Assembly: GCF_001648775.1 (NCBI RefSeq)
Contig: NZ_LVEJ01000013.1
Span: 124,001-188,000, forward strand
DNA from: Pseudomonas fluorescens
GTDB taxonomy: Bacteria > Pseudomonadota > Gammaproteobacteria > Pseudomonadales > Pseudomonadaceae
DNA: 64,000 nt
Reading direction: 5' to 3'
A model generated the notes under the pieces. The model saw only the letters and a list, made by a program, of their open reading frames with translations, made no database searches and was not told the DNA's origin. A program made the position numbers and the translations under genes. Positions 1 through 26,720 of this stretch are shown here, piece after piece (position 1 is the stretch's first letter; the number at the start of each line of letters is the position of its first letter).

Positions 1-549
1 AAGGCTTGATACAACGCCGCCAACTCACGCGTCAGCACACCCATCGACCAGCCATCGGAGATGATGTGATGCAGCGTCAGCAACAGCACGTGGTGATCGT
101 CGGCCAGACGCACCAGACGTCCGCGAATCAGCGAATCGCGAGCAAGATTGAACGGTGCGCCGGCTTGCTCCTCGATCAGCCCACGCAAGGCGTTATCGGC
201 CTGCGGGTGCTGGCGCAAATCTTCAACCTGCAGCAACAGCGCGGCCTCGGCCGGCACGATCAGCACCTGCGCTTGATCGTCGATCTGGGTGAAGCGGCTG
301 CGCAGGGTTTCGTGGCGCTCGACAATACGCGCCAGTGCCCGTTGCAGCGCGTCTTCATCCAGCCGCCCGCGCAGACGCAGGCCCAGCGGAATGTTGTACG
401 CCGTATTGCCGCCGTCCATTTGCGCCAGGAACCACAGGCGCTGTTGCGCAAACGACAGCGGCAGCGCTTGCTCACGCGCTGCCGGCACAATCTCCGGCAA
501 GGTGCTGCGCGCGGCCCGGCTCAACACCTGCGCCACGGACGCCAACTCG
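1..549 (-). other. Start of NRPS module 11: partial LCL C domain
   Basis: LSFAQQRLWFL is followed by the active-site HHIISDGWSMG near positions 43-75. It is LCL type, so residue 10 should stay L. The rest of the module is outside the window. Its presence shows that the product is longer than ten residues. Confidence 0.75.
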
Positions 550-3500
550 GGATTGGCGAACAGTTCGGCCAGGGTCAGCTCCACATCCAGCTGTTGGCGA
601 ACCTGCGACAGCATGCGCATCGCCAGCAATGAATGCCCGCCTAGCTCGAAGAAATTGTCGTGTCGTCCCACCTGCTCGATCTGCAACAACCCGGCCCAGA
701 TGCGCGCCAGGTTTTCCTCCAGCGCCGTGACCGGCGCCATATAGACCCGGCTGAGCATGGCGGCTTGGGTCGGTGCCGGCAGCGCCTTGCGGTCGATCTT
801 GCCGTTGTTATTCAGCGGCAACGCCTCCAGTTGCACCCACGCCGTCGGCAGCATGTACTCCGGCAAGCGCGCCGACAGTTGGGCGTGCAGTTCAACGCTG
901 TCGAGTTGTCCCTCGTGCGCGGTGTAATAGGCGACCAGACGCGGGGTCTCATGAGCGTCGCGGCGCGCCAGCACCACGGCTTCCTTGATCCCCGCGCAGT
1001 TCAGCAGGCGGTTTTCGATTTCACCCAGTTCGATGCGGAAACCACGGATTTTGACCTGATCGTCGTTGCGCCCGACGCAATCGAGTTGCCCCGGCGCCAG
1101 CCAGCGCGCGAGGTCACCGGTGCGATACAACAACGCACCGGGTTTATCGCTGAACGGATCGCGGAGGAATTTCTCCGCGGTCAGATCCGCCCGGTTCAGA
1201 TAACCCAGCGCCACGCCCTGCCCGCCGATATACAGCTCACCGGTCACGCCCATCGGCAGCGGTTGCTGATGCGCATCGAGCACATAGACCTGCGTGTTGG
1301 AAATCGGCCCACCGATTGGCACGCTCTCGGCGTTTTCGGCCACCGCTTGCACTTCGAACGTCGTGGCGTAAGTGGTGGTTTCGGTCGGGCCGTAGCAATG
1401 CACGATGCGCAGTTGCGGCGCTTCGGCCAGCAGCGTGCGGAACGCCTCCGGATCCCCACGCTCGCCACCACAGAGCAGAATGCGCAGGCCTTTGAGGGCT
1501 TGCGGAATCAGTTGCACGTACTGGTTGAATAACGCCGTGGTGACGAACAGGATCGTCGCGCCACTGGCGCTCAACTCACGACCGAAGGCCTGCGGATCAA
1601 GCAGGGTCTGATGGTCGATGATCACCACGCGACCACCGTTGAGCAGCGGCCCCCAGATGTCCATGGTGCTGGCATCGAACGCCGGGTTCGAGGCGAACAC
1701 CACGCGATCCTGCGCATTGAAATCGGCGTAACCGTTATTGAGCACCAAACGGCCGATACCACGGTGCGGCACCATCACCCCCTTCGGCGTGCCGGTGGAA
1801 CCGGAGGTGTACATGATGTACGCCAGCGACTCGGAAGACTGCGCAAGGTTAGGGTTATGCGTGGGTTGATCACTGAGTTTCAGCCTGTCCAGATCGATAC
1901 GCGTTGCGGCGTAATCGATGACTTCGTCGCTCAGGGTCAGCAGCGCGGCCGCCCGACAGTCCTCGACCATGAACGCCTGACGTTCGCTCGGCGCATGGAT
2001 GTCCAGTGGCACATAGGCCGCCGCGCACTTGGCAATCGCCAGTTGCGCTACCAGCAGTTCCAGCGAGCGTGGCAACAGGATCGCCACGTGATCCCCTGGT
2101 TGCACGCCTTGGCCGATCAGGTGATGAGCCAGGCGATTGGCCTGCGCGTTCAGTTCGAAATAACTCAGCGATTGTGCGCCATGCACCGCCGCCACAGCCT
2201 TTGGATGCGCCGCCGCTTGTTGCTGGAAAATCCCGTGCACGGTCAGGGCCTGCGGATAATCGCGCGCGGTGGCGTTGAATTCGACGAGCAAGCGCTGACG
2301 CTCCTCTGCCGCCAGTAACGGCAGGTGTTCAAGGACTGCGTGATCATCGCTGACCATCGCTTGCAGCAGCCGCTGGAAGTAACCGACAAAGCGGCGGATG
2401 GTCGCTTCGTCGAACAGCGCCGTGGCGTAGTTCAGCGAGCCGCGAATCACGCCGTTGACCTCGCCCAGGGTCAGCGTCAGGTCGAATTTGGCGACCTCGT
2501 CGGCGCCGGCCACCGCTGCCAGTGTCAGCTCGCCCAGCGCCAATTGCGGGCCGCCGTGACTGTCCCAGCTCAGTGTGGTCTGGAACAGCGGACTGTGCGC
2601 CAGGCTGCGCGACGGTCGGGTGATTTCCACCACTTGCTCGAACGGCAGATCCTGATGCGCCTGCGCCTCCAGTGTCCGTGCCTTGACCCGTGCCAGCAGC
2701 GTTTCGACACTCGGCTCACCCGAGGTATCGATGCGCAGCGCCAGGGTGTTGACGAACATGCCGATCAACCCTTCGATTTCAGCGCGGGTGCGGTTGGCCA
2801 CCGGCGAACCGATCACCACATCGGCCTGCCCGGACAGACGACTCATCAGCAGTGCCCAGGCACTCGTCAGGGTCATGAACAGGGTCACGCCATGCCGCTG
2901 GCTCAGGGCTTTGAGTGCGGCGCTCAGATTTTGCTCCAGCGCCACTTCGAGGTTGCTGCCGGCATAGTCCTGTTGCGCCGGGCGCGGACGATCAGTGGGC
3001 AGCGTCAACAGCGCCGGAGCACCGTCGAGGGTTTGTTGCCAGTAATCACTTTGCCGTTGCAGCACTTCACCGCTGAGCCAGCGTCGTTGCCACACGGCGT
3101 AGTCGCCGTATTGCAGCGTCAGCACTGGCAGCGGATCGGGCTGGCCCTGGCTGAACGCCTGATACAAGGCCATCAATTCTCGGGTCAGCACGCCCATCGA
3201 CCAACCGTCGGCGACGATGTGATGCACGGTCAGCAACAGCACATGGTGATCGTCGGCCAGACGCACCAGCTGTCCGCGAATCAGCGGGTCGTTCTGCAGA
3301 TCAAACGCCGTCAAGGCTTCCTTCGCCATCAACCTTTGCAAAGTGTCCTCGGCCAGTGGTTGTTGGCATAAGTCTTCAACACGCAGCAGCAAGCCGCTGT
3401 CGACCGGCGCAATCGTCACCTGCGCAGTGTCATCGCGACTGATGAAACGGCTGCGCAGGGTTTCGTGGCGGGCCACGATGCGCGCGAGCGCCGCTTGCAG

Positions 3501-6500
3501 CGCATCGATGTCGAGTCGACCGCGCAGGCGCAGGGCGATGGGGATGTTGTACGCCGAGTTGCCGCCCGCCATTTGCGCCAGGAACCACAGGCGTTGCTGG
3601 GCGAAGGACAAGGTGCCGTCACGCGTTACCGGGACAATCGACGGCTGGGTGCTGCGCTCGGCACCCGCCAGGCACTCAGCGACCGCCGTCAGTTCGGCAT
3701 TGGCGAACAGATCCGCCAACGCTAGCTCCAGCCCCAACCGTTGCCGGACCTGCGCGACCATGCGCATCGCCAGCAACGAATGCCCACCGAGTTCGAAGAA
3801 ATGATCATGACGCCCTACCCGTTCGACCTGCAGCACCTCGGCCCAGATCTGCGCCAGGGTGGTTTCGGTCTCGCCCTGCGGCGCGGCGTAGTCACGGGTG
3901 AACAACGCGGCCAGATCCGGTTTCGGCAACGCCTTGCGGTCGACTTTGCCGTTGGCCGTCAGCGGTAAGGCGTCGAGCCTGACAAAAGCGGCCGGCACCA
4001 TGTACTCCGGCAGTTGTTCCAGCAGATGCGCACGCAGCTCGCCGACGTTCAGCGCTTCGCCTTGCGCGGCTTCGGTGAAATACGCCACCAGTCGCGGCTG
4101 GCCGGGCTGATCTTCACGGGCCAGCAGCACGACATCCTGAATCCCCGGCAACTGATTAAGGCAGGTCTCGATTTCGCCAGGTTCGATGCGCACGCCACGG
4201 ATTTTCACCTGGTCGTCATTGCGCCCCAGGTATTCCAGCGTGCCGTCCTCACGCCAGCGCGCAAGGTCACCGGTGCGGTACATCCGCGCGTTCGGCAAGC
4301 GGCTGAACGGGTCATGCAGAAAGCGCTCGGCGGTCATTAGCGGGCGGTTCAAATAGCCACGGGCGACGCCGGCACCGCCAACGTATAACTCGCCCATCAC
4401 CCCCAGTGGCACCGGACGCTGCTGCTCATCAAGCAGATAAACACTGGCATTGCTCACCGGTTTGCCGATGTGCAGCACTTGCCCGGCCTCGATCAACCCG
4501 GACGTGGCAACCACCGTGGCCTCGGTCGGGCCGTAGTTGTTGATCACCTTGAAGGACTGGGTGCGATTGAACTGGCGCAGACGATCGCCGCCGATCAGCA
4601 AGGTTTTCAGGGTTGGATGCGCCTGCTCCTGGCTGAAGGCGTACTCGGCCACCGGCGTCGGCAGGAAGCTGACGTCCAGCGGCTGCGCGCGCCACCAGTC
4701 GAGCAGTGCATCGATGTCTTCGTTGCCGTCGTGGGCCGGCGCCAGATGCAGGGTCGCGCCGACGCACAACGCCGGCCAGACTTCCCAGGCCATGGCGTCG
4801 AAACCGAACCCGGCGAGGCTTGAGGTGTGGCTGCCGGCGTGCAGATCGAACGCCGCACAATGCCAGTCGAGCAGATTGCTCAGGGTGCGGTGCTCGACCA
4901 TCACGCCTTTGGGCTGCCCGGTGGAACCAGAGGTATAGATCACATACGCCAAGTGTTGCGGCGTCAGCGCGGGCACTGACGGCGTGTCGATTCTGCTGTT
5001 TGGCCACTGGTGCAGATCAAGGTCGATCAGCGGCACTTGCAGCTCGGGCAGACGTGCGCGCAGTGTGCTTTGGGTCAACACGGCAACCGGCGCGCTGTCC
5101 TCCAGCAGATAGTTCAGGCGCTCCGCTGGATGCGCCGGGTCCACCGGCACATAACCGGCGCCCGCCTTGAGAATCGCCACCAATCCGACCAGGGTATCGA
5201 GCCCGCGACGGGCAACGATGGCCACGCGATCATCAGGCCGCACACCCGCTTCGATCAGGTGATGCGCCAAGGCGTTGGCCTGGTGGTCGAGTTCGGCATA
5301 ACTCAGGCGCGCGCCAGCAAAAATCACCGCCGGCGCGTGCGGTCGCTCAGCCACTTGCTGCTCGAAACGCTGGCCGATGGTCAGCCCCTGAGGGTAGTCG
5401 GCGTGGCTAGCATTAAAGCCAATCAACAGCTGTTCGCGCTCAGCGGCCGGCAGGATCGACAAGCGTTCGAAGCCTTGATGCGGTGCCTGTTCCAGTGCCT
5501 GCACAAGGCTGTGCAAGGCACATTGCAGATAGTCGCAAACACGTCGCGCGTCGATGCTGGCACCGGCCGACGCGCTGAGGCTGAAGCCTTCGCCGAGGTC
5601 GTCGACGCTGAGGGTCAGGCGATAATTGCTGTGTTCCTCGGCTTCCAGCAATTGCATGCCGTGCCAGGCCGCCGCAGCCTCGGCCGAACTCGACGACGCC
5701 GCAGCCCCGTGACGATAGTTGAACAAAGTGCTGAACAGCGGCGTGGTCGGCGCCATCGCGCTGCAATGCTGGATGCGCGCCAGCTGCGCGTGTTCGTGCT
5801 GGAGCAATTGGCTCAGCCGTTGATGGGTAGCCAAGGCCGCGCCTTTGACGCTGTGCGCGGTCAGATCGATGCGCAGCGGCAAGGTATTGATAAACACCCC
5901 GAGCGCACGCTCGGCACCCTCGCCGCCGTGCAAGCGGCCAAGTAATACCGTGCCGAACACCACGTCGTCGCGGCCCGACAACTGCCCGAGCGTCTGTGCC
6001 CAGGCCAGGTGCATCAGGCTCGCGGCGCTGACACCCAGACGCCGCGCCTGCTGGCGAATATCGCGGCTCAGACCGAGGTCGAGGGGCAACCGCGCCTGCT
6101 CAGCCAGCCCTTCCTGTGCAGGAGCCTGGCCGTACGGCAAGGTTGGCTCGTCGATATCACCGAGCATGTCGCGGAAGAAGCTTTCATGCTGCTCATCGCT
6201 CATCCCGGTCAAGGTCTGCGCCACGTAATTACGGTATGGCACCGGCTCGGCGAGACGTTGCGGCTGGCCGCTGAGGAAGGCCTGCATTTCCTGTTGCAGC
6301 ACTTCCAGCGCGACGTGATCCATCACCAGATGATGGAACAGCAGCAACGCGACAACCCGCTGATTGACCGCGTCCCACGCGTGGACCACGCGCATCAGCG
6401 GCGCCTGATTGACGGCCATGCGGTAATGGCCGGCATCGAAGCGAGCGCGCAACTGCGCCAGTGCATCGCCGCCCACGACCTCCAGTGCAATACCTTCGCA

Positions 6501-9500
6501 GGCCAGTGACGCCTGGCGCCAAACCACTTGCACCGGGTCTTCGAGGCCTTCCCAGAACAGCGAGGTGCGCAGAATGTCGTGGCGCTGAATGACCTTCTGC
6601 AGAGCTTCAGTGAAGGTGTTCAGGCGTTGTTCGTCGGCAAACGCAAACTGTGCCTGCAACACGTAGGGGTCGCCCTGCGCGGCCGCCAGGTGATGGAACA
6701 GAATGCCCGTCTGCAAAGGCGCCAACGGATAAATGTCCTGCACATTAGCCGCGCCGCCGGGGATGCTGGCAACGATGCGGTCAAGGCTCGCTTGATCGAG
6801 CGTCACCAGAGGCAGCAGATCCGGGGTGATGCGCGTGCAGTTCGGCGCAATGCGGTTGGCCGGAATCTCGGCTTGCGGCTCGCCACCAACGGCCGCCGCC
6901 AGTGCGGCGAGTGTCGGCTGGTTGAACAGCACGCGAATGTCGGCGCTGAGGCCGGCACGACGCATCTTCGCCAGCAGATTCACCGCCATCAGCGAGTGCC
7001 CGCCCAGCTCAAAAAAGTGGTCGTGACGCCCTACCCGTTCGACGTTGAGCAATTGCGCCCAGAGCGCAGCGAGGAGGATTTCCACTTCGCCGACCGGCGC
7101 CTCGTATTCACGTGCAGCCAATGCAGCCAGATCCGGGGCCGGCAGCGCCTTGCGGTCGAGTTTGCCGTTCGGGCTCAGTGGCAGCGCATCGAGGTGCACG
7201 AACACCGCAGGCACCATGTAGTCCGGCAAGTGCTCCAGCAGATGGCTGCGCAGCGTTTCGATGTCCAACTGTTCCCCGGTGTAATACGCGACCAGACGCT
7301 TGTCGCCGGGTACGTCTTCGCGGGCCAGCACCACCGCTTCCGGCACCCCCTCGATCTGGGTCAGGCGTGCCTGAATTTCACCCAGTTCGATGCGCAAGCC
7401 ACGGATTTTCACCTGGTCGTCGTTGCGGCCCAGGTATTCGATATTGCCGTCGGCCAGATAGCGGGCAACGTCGCCGGTACGGTAAATACGGCCATTGGCC
7501 TGGAACGGATCATCGAGAAAGCGTTGCGCACTCAGTTCTGGTCGGTTGAGGTAACCACGGGCCACCTGCACGCCACCGATGTACAACTCACCGACAACGC
7601 CTTGCGGCACCGGTTGTTGTTGGCCATCGAGGATGTACATGCGGGTGTTGGCGATCGGTTTGCCGATCGGCGTGTTGTCCGGGGTTTGCTCCAGCGGCCC
7701 GGCGCAATTCCACGCGGTCACGTCGACGGCGGCTTCGGTCGGGCCGTAGAGATTGTGCAACGCAGTGCCCGGCAATTGCCGTTTGAACCGCCGCACCAGA
7801 CTGCCCGGCAACGCTTCACCGCTGCACATCACCTGACGCAGTTGCGAGCAGCGCTGGGTGTCGCCATGGGCAAGGAACACGTCGAGCATCGACGGTACAA
7901 AGTGCAGCGTGGTAATCCGTTCTTGCTCGATGATTTCGCTGAGATACAGCGGGTCCTTGTGCCCACCGGGCTGCGCCATGACCAGACGTGCGCCGGTCAT
8001 CAACGGCCAGAAAAACTCCCACACCGACACGTCAAAACTGAACGGTGTCTTCTGCAACACCGTGTCCGCTGCTGTCAGCGGGTAGGCGTCCTGCATCCAC
8101 AGCAAGCGGTTGACCACCGCGGTGTGTTCGTTGATCACGCCTTTGGGCTGGCCGGTCGAACCGGAGGTGTAGATCACGTACGCCATGTGTTGCGGGGTCA
8201 ACTCGGCGGTCGGCAGAGGGTCGCTCGGCAGCGACTGCCAGTGCGGTTGATCGAGATCGATCACAGGCAGGGTGACTTCACCGAGCAGCCCGCGAGTTGA
8301 ACCTTGCACCAACACCGCCAGCGGCGCGCTGTCGTCCAGCATGTAGCCAAGACGTTCCAGCGGATATGCCGGGTCCAGCGGCACATAACCACCGCCAGCC
8401 TTGAGGATCGCCAGCAGACCGACAACCATGTCCAGACCGCGCTCGACGCAAATCGCCACCCGCGAATCCGCCTGCACGCCCACGCCACGCAGGTGTCGCG
8501 CCAGTTGGTTGGCCTTGGCGTTCAGCTCGGCATAGGTCAAGCGCTGTTCACCGGCGAGCAACGCCGGCGCCTGTGGCGTGCGCGCCACTTGCGCCTCGAA
8601 CAGACCGTGGAGGGTCTGCTCAAGGTTGTAATCCACTGCCGTGGCATTGAAATCATTCAGCAGCCGCTGTTGTTCGTCCTCTGCCAGCAGCGGCACGTGT
8701 TCCAGCACCGTTTGATCATTGGCGACCATCGCCTGCAACAGACGCTGGAAATAGCCGGCAAAACGCAGCACCGTCGCCTCGTCGAACAGCGCCGTGGCGT
8801 ACTCCAGCGAACCACGAATCACACCGTTGCACTCGCTCAGGTTCAGCGACACATCAAACTTGGCGAAGTGACTCGGTTCCGCCACGCCTTCCAGGGTCAA
8901 ATCACCGAGGGCCAGCGCTGGGCCTTGCAGACCGTCCCAACTGAGCAACGTCTGGAACACCGGGCTGTGCGCCAGACTGCGCAGTGGACGAGTAATTTCC
9001 ACCACCTGCTCGAACGGCAGATCCTGATGCGCCTGGGCTTGCAGCGTCAGCGCCTTGACTCGGGCCAGCAGCGCTTCGACGCTGAGTTCGCCCGAGGTGT
9101 CGATGCGCAGGGCCAGGGTGTTGACGAACATGCCGATCAAACCTTCGATTTCGGCACGGCTGCGGTTGGCCACGGGCGAACCGATCACTACTTCCGACTG
9201 ACCGGATAAACGACTGAGCAGCATGGCCCAGGCGCTCATCAGCGTCATGTACAGCGTCACGCCATGACGCTGGCCCAGCGCCTTGAGGCCGGCGCTCAAA
9301 CGTTCATCGAGCACCACTTCGACGCTGCTGCCGGCGTAATCCTGCTGCGCCGGTCGTGCACGATCGGTCGGTAACAGCAACAGCGCCGGAGCGCCCGTCA
9401 ACGTCTGCTGCCAGTATTCACTCTGGCGCTGCAACACCTCACCGCTGAGCCAGCGCCGCTGCCACACGGCGTAATCGGTGTATTGCAGCGTCAGCGGCGG

Positions 9501-12500
9501 CAGTGGATCAGCCTGACCTTGGCTGAACGCCTGATACAGCGCCATCAGTTCGCGGGTCAAAACACCCATCGACCAGCCATCGGAGATGATGTGGTGCAGG
9601 GTCAACAGCAGCACATGATGATCGTCGGCCAGACGCACCAGACGTCCGCGAATCAACGCATCATCCTGCAAATCGAACGGCCCGGACGCTTCGCCCTGAA
9701 TCAGCGCCTGCAAGGTTGGCTCGGGTTGCGGGTGTTGGCGCAGGTCTTCGACACGCAACAACAGGCCGCTGTCGACCGGAGCGATCAACACCTGTGCTTG
9801 ATCATTGAACTGGGCGAAACGGCTGCGCAGGGTTTCATGGCGGGCAACGATCCGCGCCAGTGCACGCTGAAGCGCAGCGTCGTCGAGGCGGCCACGCAAA
9901 CGCAGGGCCACGGGAATGTTGTACGCGGTATTGGCGCCTTCCATTTGCGCCAGAAACCACAGCCGTTGCTGGGCGAATGACAGCGGCAAGGCGCCGTCAC
10001 GCGGCACCGGCACAATCTCTGGTTGCGTGCAGCGCCCCGCCTCGCTCAGTACCGCAGCGACCGCCGCCAGTTCGGCGTTGGTGAACAAATCAGCCAGGGC
10101 CAGTTCGACGCCAAGCCGTTGGCGCACTTGCGAGACCATGCGCATCGCCAGCAGCGAATGGCCGCCGAGTTCGAAAAAGTGATCCTGACGCCCGACCCGT
10201 TCGACCTGCAGCACATCGGCCCAGATCTGCGCCAGCGCGGTTTCCACTTCGCCTTCGGGTGCCACGTATTCGCGGGTGAACAGTGCCGACAACTCCGGTG
10301 CCGGCAAGGCTTTGCGGTCGACCTTGCCATTGGCGGTCAACGGCAATGCGGCGAGTTTGACGAACGCCACCGGCACCATGTACTCCGGCAAACGGCTCAG
10401 CAGTTGCGCGCGCAACTCGCCGACCGGCAGCGCTTCAACCTGTGCTTGTTCGGTGAAATACGCCACCAGTCGTGGCTGGCCGGGCTGATCTTCGCGGGCC
10501 AGCAGCACGGCTTCCTGAATCCCCGGCAACTGATTGAGGCAGGTTTCGATTTCCCCCAGTTCGATGCGCACGCCACGGATTTTCACCTGATCGTCGTTGC
10601 GACCCAGGTATTCGAGCGTGCCGTCCTCGCGCCAGCGCGCAAGGTCACCGGTGCGATACATGCGCGCGTTCGGCAGGCGGCTGAACGGGTCACGCAGAAA
10701 GCGCTCGGCGGTCATTTCCGGTCGATTGAGGTAACCACGAGCGACCCCCGCCCCGCCGACGTACAACTCGCCCGCCACGCCCATCGGCACCGGACGTTGC
10801 TGCTCATCAAGCAGGTACACCGTGGCGTTGCTCACTGGTTTACCGATGTGCAACGCGTCGCCGCTGTCGACCCGTGCCGATGTCGCGACCACCGTGGCCT
10901 CGGTCGGGCCGTAGTTGTTGATCACGTCGAAATGCTGGTTGCGATTGAACTGGCGCAAGCGGTCGCCGCCGATCAGCAGCGTGCGCAGGGTCGGGTGTTC
11001 GAGGTTCTGGCTGAAGGCGTATTCAGCCACTGGCGTCGGCAGAAAGCTCACGTCCAGCGGTTGCGCGCACCACCACGCCAATAGCGCGTCGATGTCTTCA
11101 TTGCCATTGTGGGTAGGCGCCAGATGCAACGTCGCACCTGCGCACAGAGCCGGCCAGACTTCCCAGGCCATCGCGTCGAAACCGAAACCGGCGAGGCTCG
11201 AGGTGTGGCGACCGGCGCACAGGTCGAATGCCGTGCAGTGCCAATCGACCAGATTGTTCAAGGTGTGATGCTCGACCATTACGCCTTTGGGCAGGCCGGT
11301 GGAGCCGGAGGTGTAGATCACGTACGCGAGGTGTGAGGGGGTCAGCCCCGGCACGTTCGGGTCGAGCGTGCAGGTCAGTGGCCAGGTGCAGCGGTCGAGG
11401 TCGATCACCGGCACGTCCAGCGCCGGCAAGCGCTCACGCAGATCGGTTTGGGTGAGGACGACCACCGGCGCGCTGTCACCGAGCAGATAGTTCAAGCGCT
11501 CGGCCGGGTGTGCCGGATCGACCGGCACGTAACCGGCGCCGGCCTTGAGAATAGCGACGAGCCCGATCAGCGTATCGAGCCCCCGGCGGGCGACGATGGC
11601 CACGCGGTCGTCGGGTTTTACGCCGCGCTCGATCAGGTGATGTGCCAGGGCATTGGCGTGGCGGTTCAACTCGGCGTAGGTCAATTGCGCGTCGGCAAAC
11701 ACTGCTGCCAGCGCTTCCGGCCGTTCGGCAACCTGAGCTTCGAAGCGTTGCTGAAGGGGCTGGGCCGGCGGGAAACTTATTTGCATCGCGTTGAAGCCAA
11801 CCAGCACTTGCTCAAGCTCCGCTGCCGGCAGAACCGGCAGTTGATTGACCGGTGTTTGCGGCGCCTGCTCCAGTGCCAGCAGCAGATTTTCCAGCGCGCA
11901 GTGCATGTAGGCGCAGATCCGCTGCGGGTCGATTTGCGTGCTCGCCAGCAACGTCAGACTGAACGCGTCGCCGAAGTCGTCAACGCTCAGGGTCAGCGGA
12001 TAGTTGGTGCGTTCCTCGGAGTGCAGGGTGGCAATGCCCTCCCATGCCGCGAGCGTTTCAGCGCTGGCCGTGGTGACGTTGTGGCTGTGGCGGTAGTTGA
12101 GCAGCGTGCTGAACAGCGGCGTCGGTGCGACCACGTTGCTGCAGCGCTGGGCCAAGGCCAGTGGCGCGTATTCATGGCGCATCAGCGAGGTCAGCCGCGC
12201 ATGGGTCGCGTTGACGGCGGCACGCACGTCGGCGCTGTCGACATTCACCCGCAACGGCAAAGTGTTGATGAAGATCCCCAGCGCCCGATCAATGGCTTCG
12301 GCGCCCTGCATGCGCCCCATCAGCACCGTGCCGAACACCACTTGCTGCTTGCCGGTCAACGCTGCCAGCACCTGTGCCCAACCGAGGTGAAACAGGCTCG
12401 CGGCACTCACCCCGAGCTGGCGTGCCTGGGCGCGCAAGCGCTGGCCCAGCAGCGGCTCGATCGGCTGGCTCAATTCAACAATCTCGCTGCCGTCACCCTG

Positions 12501-13447
12501 CACGTCTTGCAAGCCGTACGGCAACGTCGGCTCGTCGATGTCGCTGAGCATGTCGCGGAAAAACGCCTCATGCTCGGCTTCGCTGACGCCCAGACGCGCC
12601 TGCGCCACGTAATTGCGGAACGGCACCGGCCGCCCGAGCAACTCGCTCTGCCCGCTGAGGCAGGCGCGCATTTCATGCCGCACCACGTCGAGGGCCGAGT
12701 GGTCGAGGGCCATGTGGTGGAACAACAGGGTCGCAATCACCCGTTGCCCGGCTTCGTCCCAGGCATGGGCCAGGCGCATGAGCGGCGCGCGGTTGACGTC
12801 GAGGCGAAAGTGTCGGGCGTCGAAACGCTCGTGCAGGTACGCCAGCACATCGCTGTCAGCGTCAGGCACCACGACCTCTTCCACGGGCAGTTCGGCGCGG
12901 CGCCAGACCACCTGCACCGGAGCGTCCAGGCCTTGCCAGTGCACCGAAGTGCGCAGAATGTCGTGGCGATCGATCACCGTTTGCAACGCTTGCGCGAACG
13001 CCTGAAAACGTTCGCGACTGGCGAAGGCGAATTGCGACTGCATGACATACGGATCGCCTTCACCGCCACTGACGTGGTGATAAAGAATGCCTTCCTGCAA
13101 CGGCGCCAGCGGGTAGATGTCCTGCACATTCACCGCGTCGCCTGGCACTTGCGCCACGAGGTGGTCGATGCTGGCCTGATCCAGCTCGACCAGACTCAGC
13201 ATCGACGGGGTGATCTGCGTGGCGTCGGCAGCGATGCCGTTGACCGGCACCTCGACCTGACCGGCCTTGGTGGCCGAGTATTGCCCGGCCTTGATCAGTT
13301 CGATCAGCGCCGGTTTGTGCTCACGCAGCGCCGCCAGCAACGCCGGATCGCTCAAGGCCTGCTTGTTGCCGTTCACCCGCAACTGGTCATCCGTGACCGC
13401 CAACTGAATGTCTTTTGCCTTCAGGGTTGCCAACAGTTCGAGCACAT

Positions 13448-13451
<4 letters not shown>
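1..13451 (-). CDS. arfC: Lipopeptide NRPS, third subunit (modules 7-10 and start of 11), partial at left edge
   Basis: Cytoplasmic non-ribosomal peptide synthetase that extends the lipopeptide chain from residue 7. About 4483 residues are visible and the gene continues past position 1. The order is a TubC-type N-terminal docking domain (residues 1-55, starting MNVLELLATLK), then C7-A7-T7, C8-A8-T8, C9-A9-T9, C10-A10-T10 and the first half of C11. Phosphopantetheine serines sit near residues 1099, 2153, 3225 and 4274. C7 and C9 carry the HH[IL]xxxxGD signature of dual epimerisation/condensation domains. C8, C10 and C11 are ordinary LCL type with HHI[IV]xDGWSM. The start is GTG at 13451: its GTGA overlaps the stop of the upstream gene, a GGAG lies about 8 nt upstream, and all downstream T domains are in this frame. 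A-domain codes read Leu, Ser, Leu and an Ile/Val-like pocket. The symbol is assigned by colinearity with arthrofactin synthetase. Module 11 and the thioesterases are outside the window. Confidence 0.9.
550..3689 (-). other. NRPS module 10: LCL C - A(Ile/Val-like) - T
   Basis: The C domain has HHIVADGWSM (LCL), so Leu9 should stay L. FDASTM, ILFVTT, LLCGG and CYGPTETTTY give DAMFLGCTYK. This is a hydrophobic pocket that fits Ile or Val, but I cannot place the exact code from memory. The T10 serine codon is at 630-632. Confidence 0.7.
3690..6889 (-). other. NRPS module 9: dual E/C - A(Leu) - T
   Basis: The C domain has FHHLAAAQGD and FHHLVMDH, so it is a dual domain and Ser8 should become D. 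FDAMAWE near 4790 and NNYGPTEATVV near 4520 give the Leu code DAWFLGNVVK. The T9 serine codon is at 3777-3779. Confidence 0.78.
6890..10059 (-). other. NRPS module 8: LCL C - A(Ser) - T
   Basis: The C domain has HHIISDGWSM and no HHLxxxxGD signature, so it is LCL type and Leu7 should stay L. FDVSVWE, LHFVP, VMCSG and LYGPTEAAVD give the Ser code DVWHMSLVDK. The T8 serine codon is at 6993-6995. Confidence 0.78.
10060..13451 (-). other. NRPS module 7: docking - dual E/C - A(Leu) - T
   Basis: FDAMAWE near 11170 and LLIGG with NNYGPTEATVV near 10900-10980 give the Leu code DAWFLGNVVK. The dual domain in front should make Ser6 D. The T7 serine codon is at 10155-10157. Confidence 0.78.
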
Positions 13452-26464
<13,013 letters not shown>

Positions 26465-26610
26465 GAGGTAACCTGCTGTAAATGCGGAAAAAAGGAGCGC
26501 GCAGCAGCGAGTCCGTGCAGGCCGCGCGCAGCCTGGAAAAACTAAAACATCGAGGCGTGGGTGTCTGACATGGGAAGCGGGGACAAGCCACCAGCGTGAG
26601 CACTGCAGGC

Positions 26611-26706
26611 TCCTTGTGGGAGCGAGCTTGCTCGCGAAGGCGGTGTATCAGTCACCAGCAACATTGACTGAACCAGCGCTTTCGCGAGCAAGCTCGCTCC
26701 CACAGG
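26611..26706. repeat. REPIN between the first two NRPS genes
   Basis: Two inverted REP copies (TGTGGGAGCGAGCTTGCTCG and its complement) enclose about 45 bp. It starts about 15 nt after the arfA stop and is the main content of the 256-nt gap before arfB. Read as RNA it could fold into one long hairpin. Confidence 0.9.
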
Positions 26707-26720
26707 AGTTGTGCCGGCCT

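Noticed and set aside
13445..13447. ATG at 13447 as the start of the third NRPS gene
   Set aside because: It is out of frame with the T-domain motifs downstream. GTG 13451 is in frame and gives a proper TubC-type N terminus.
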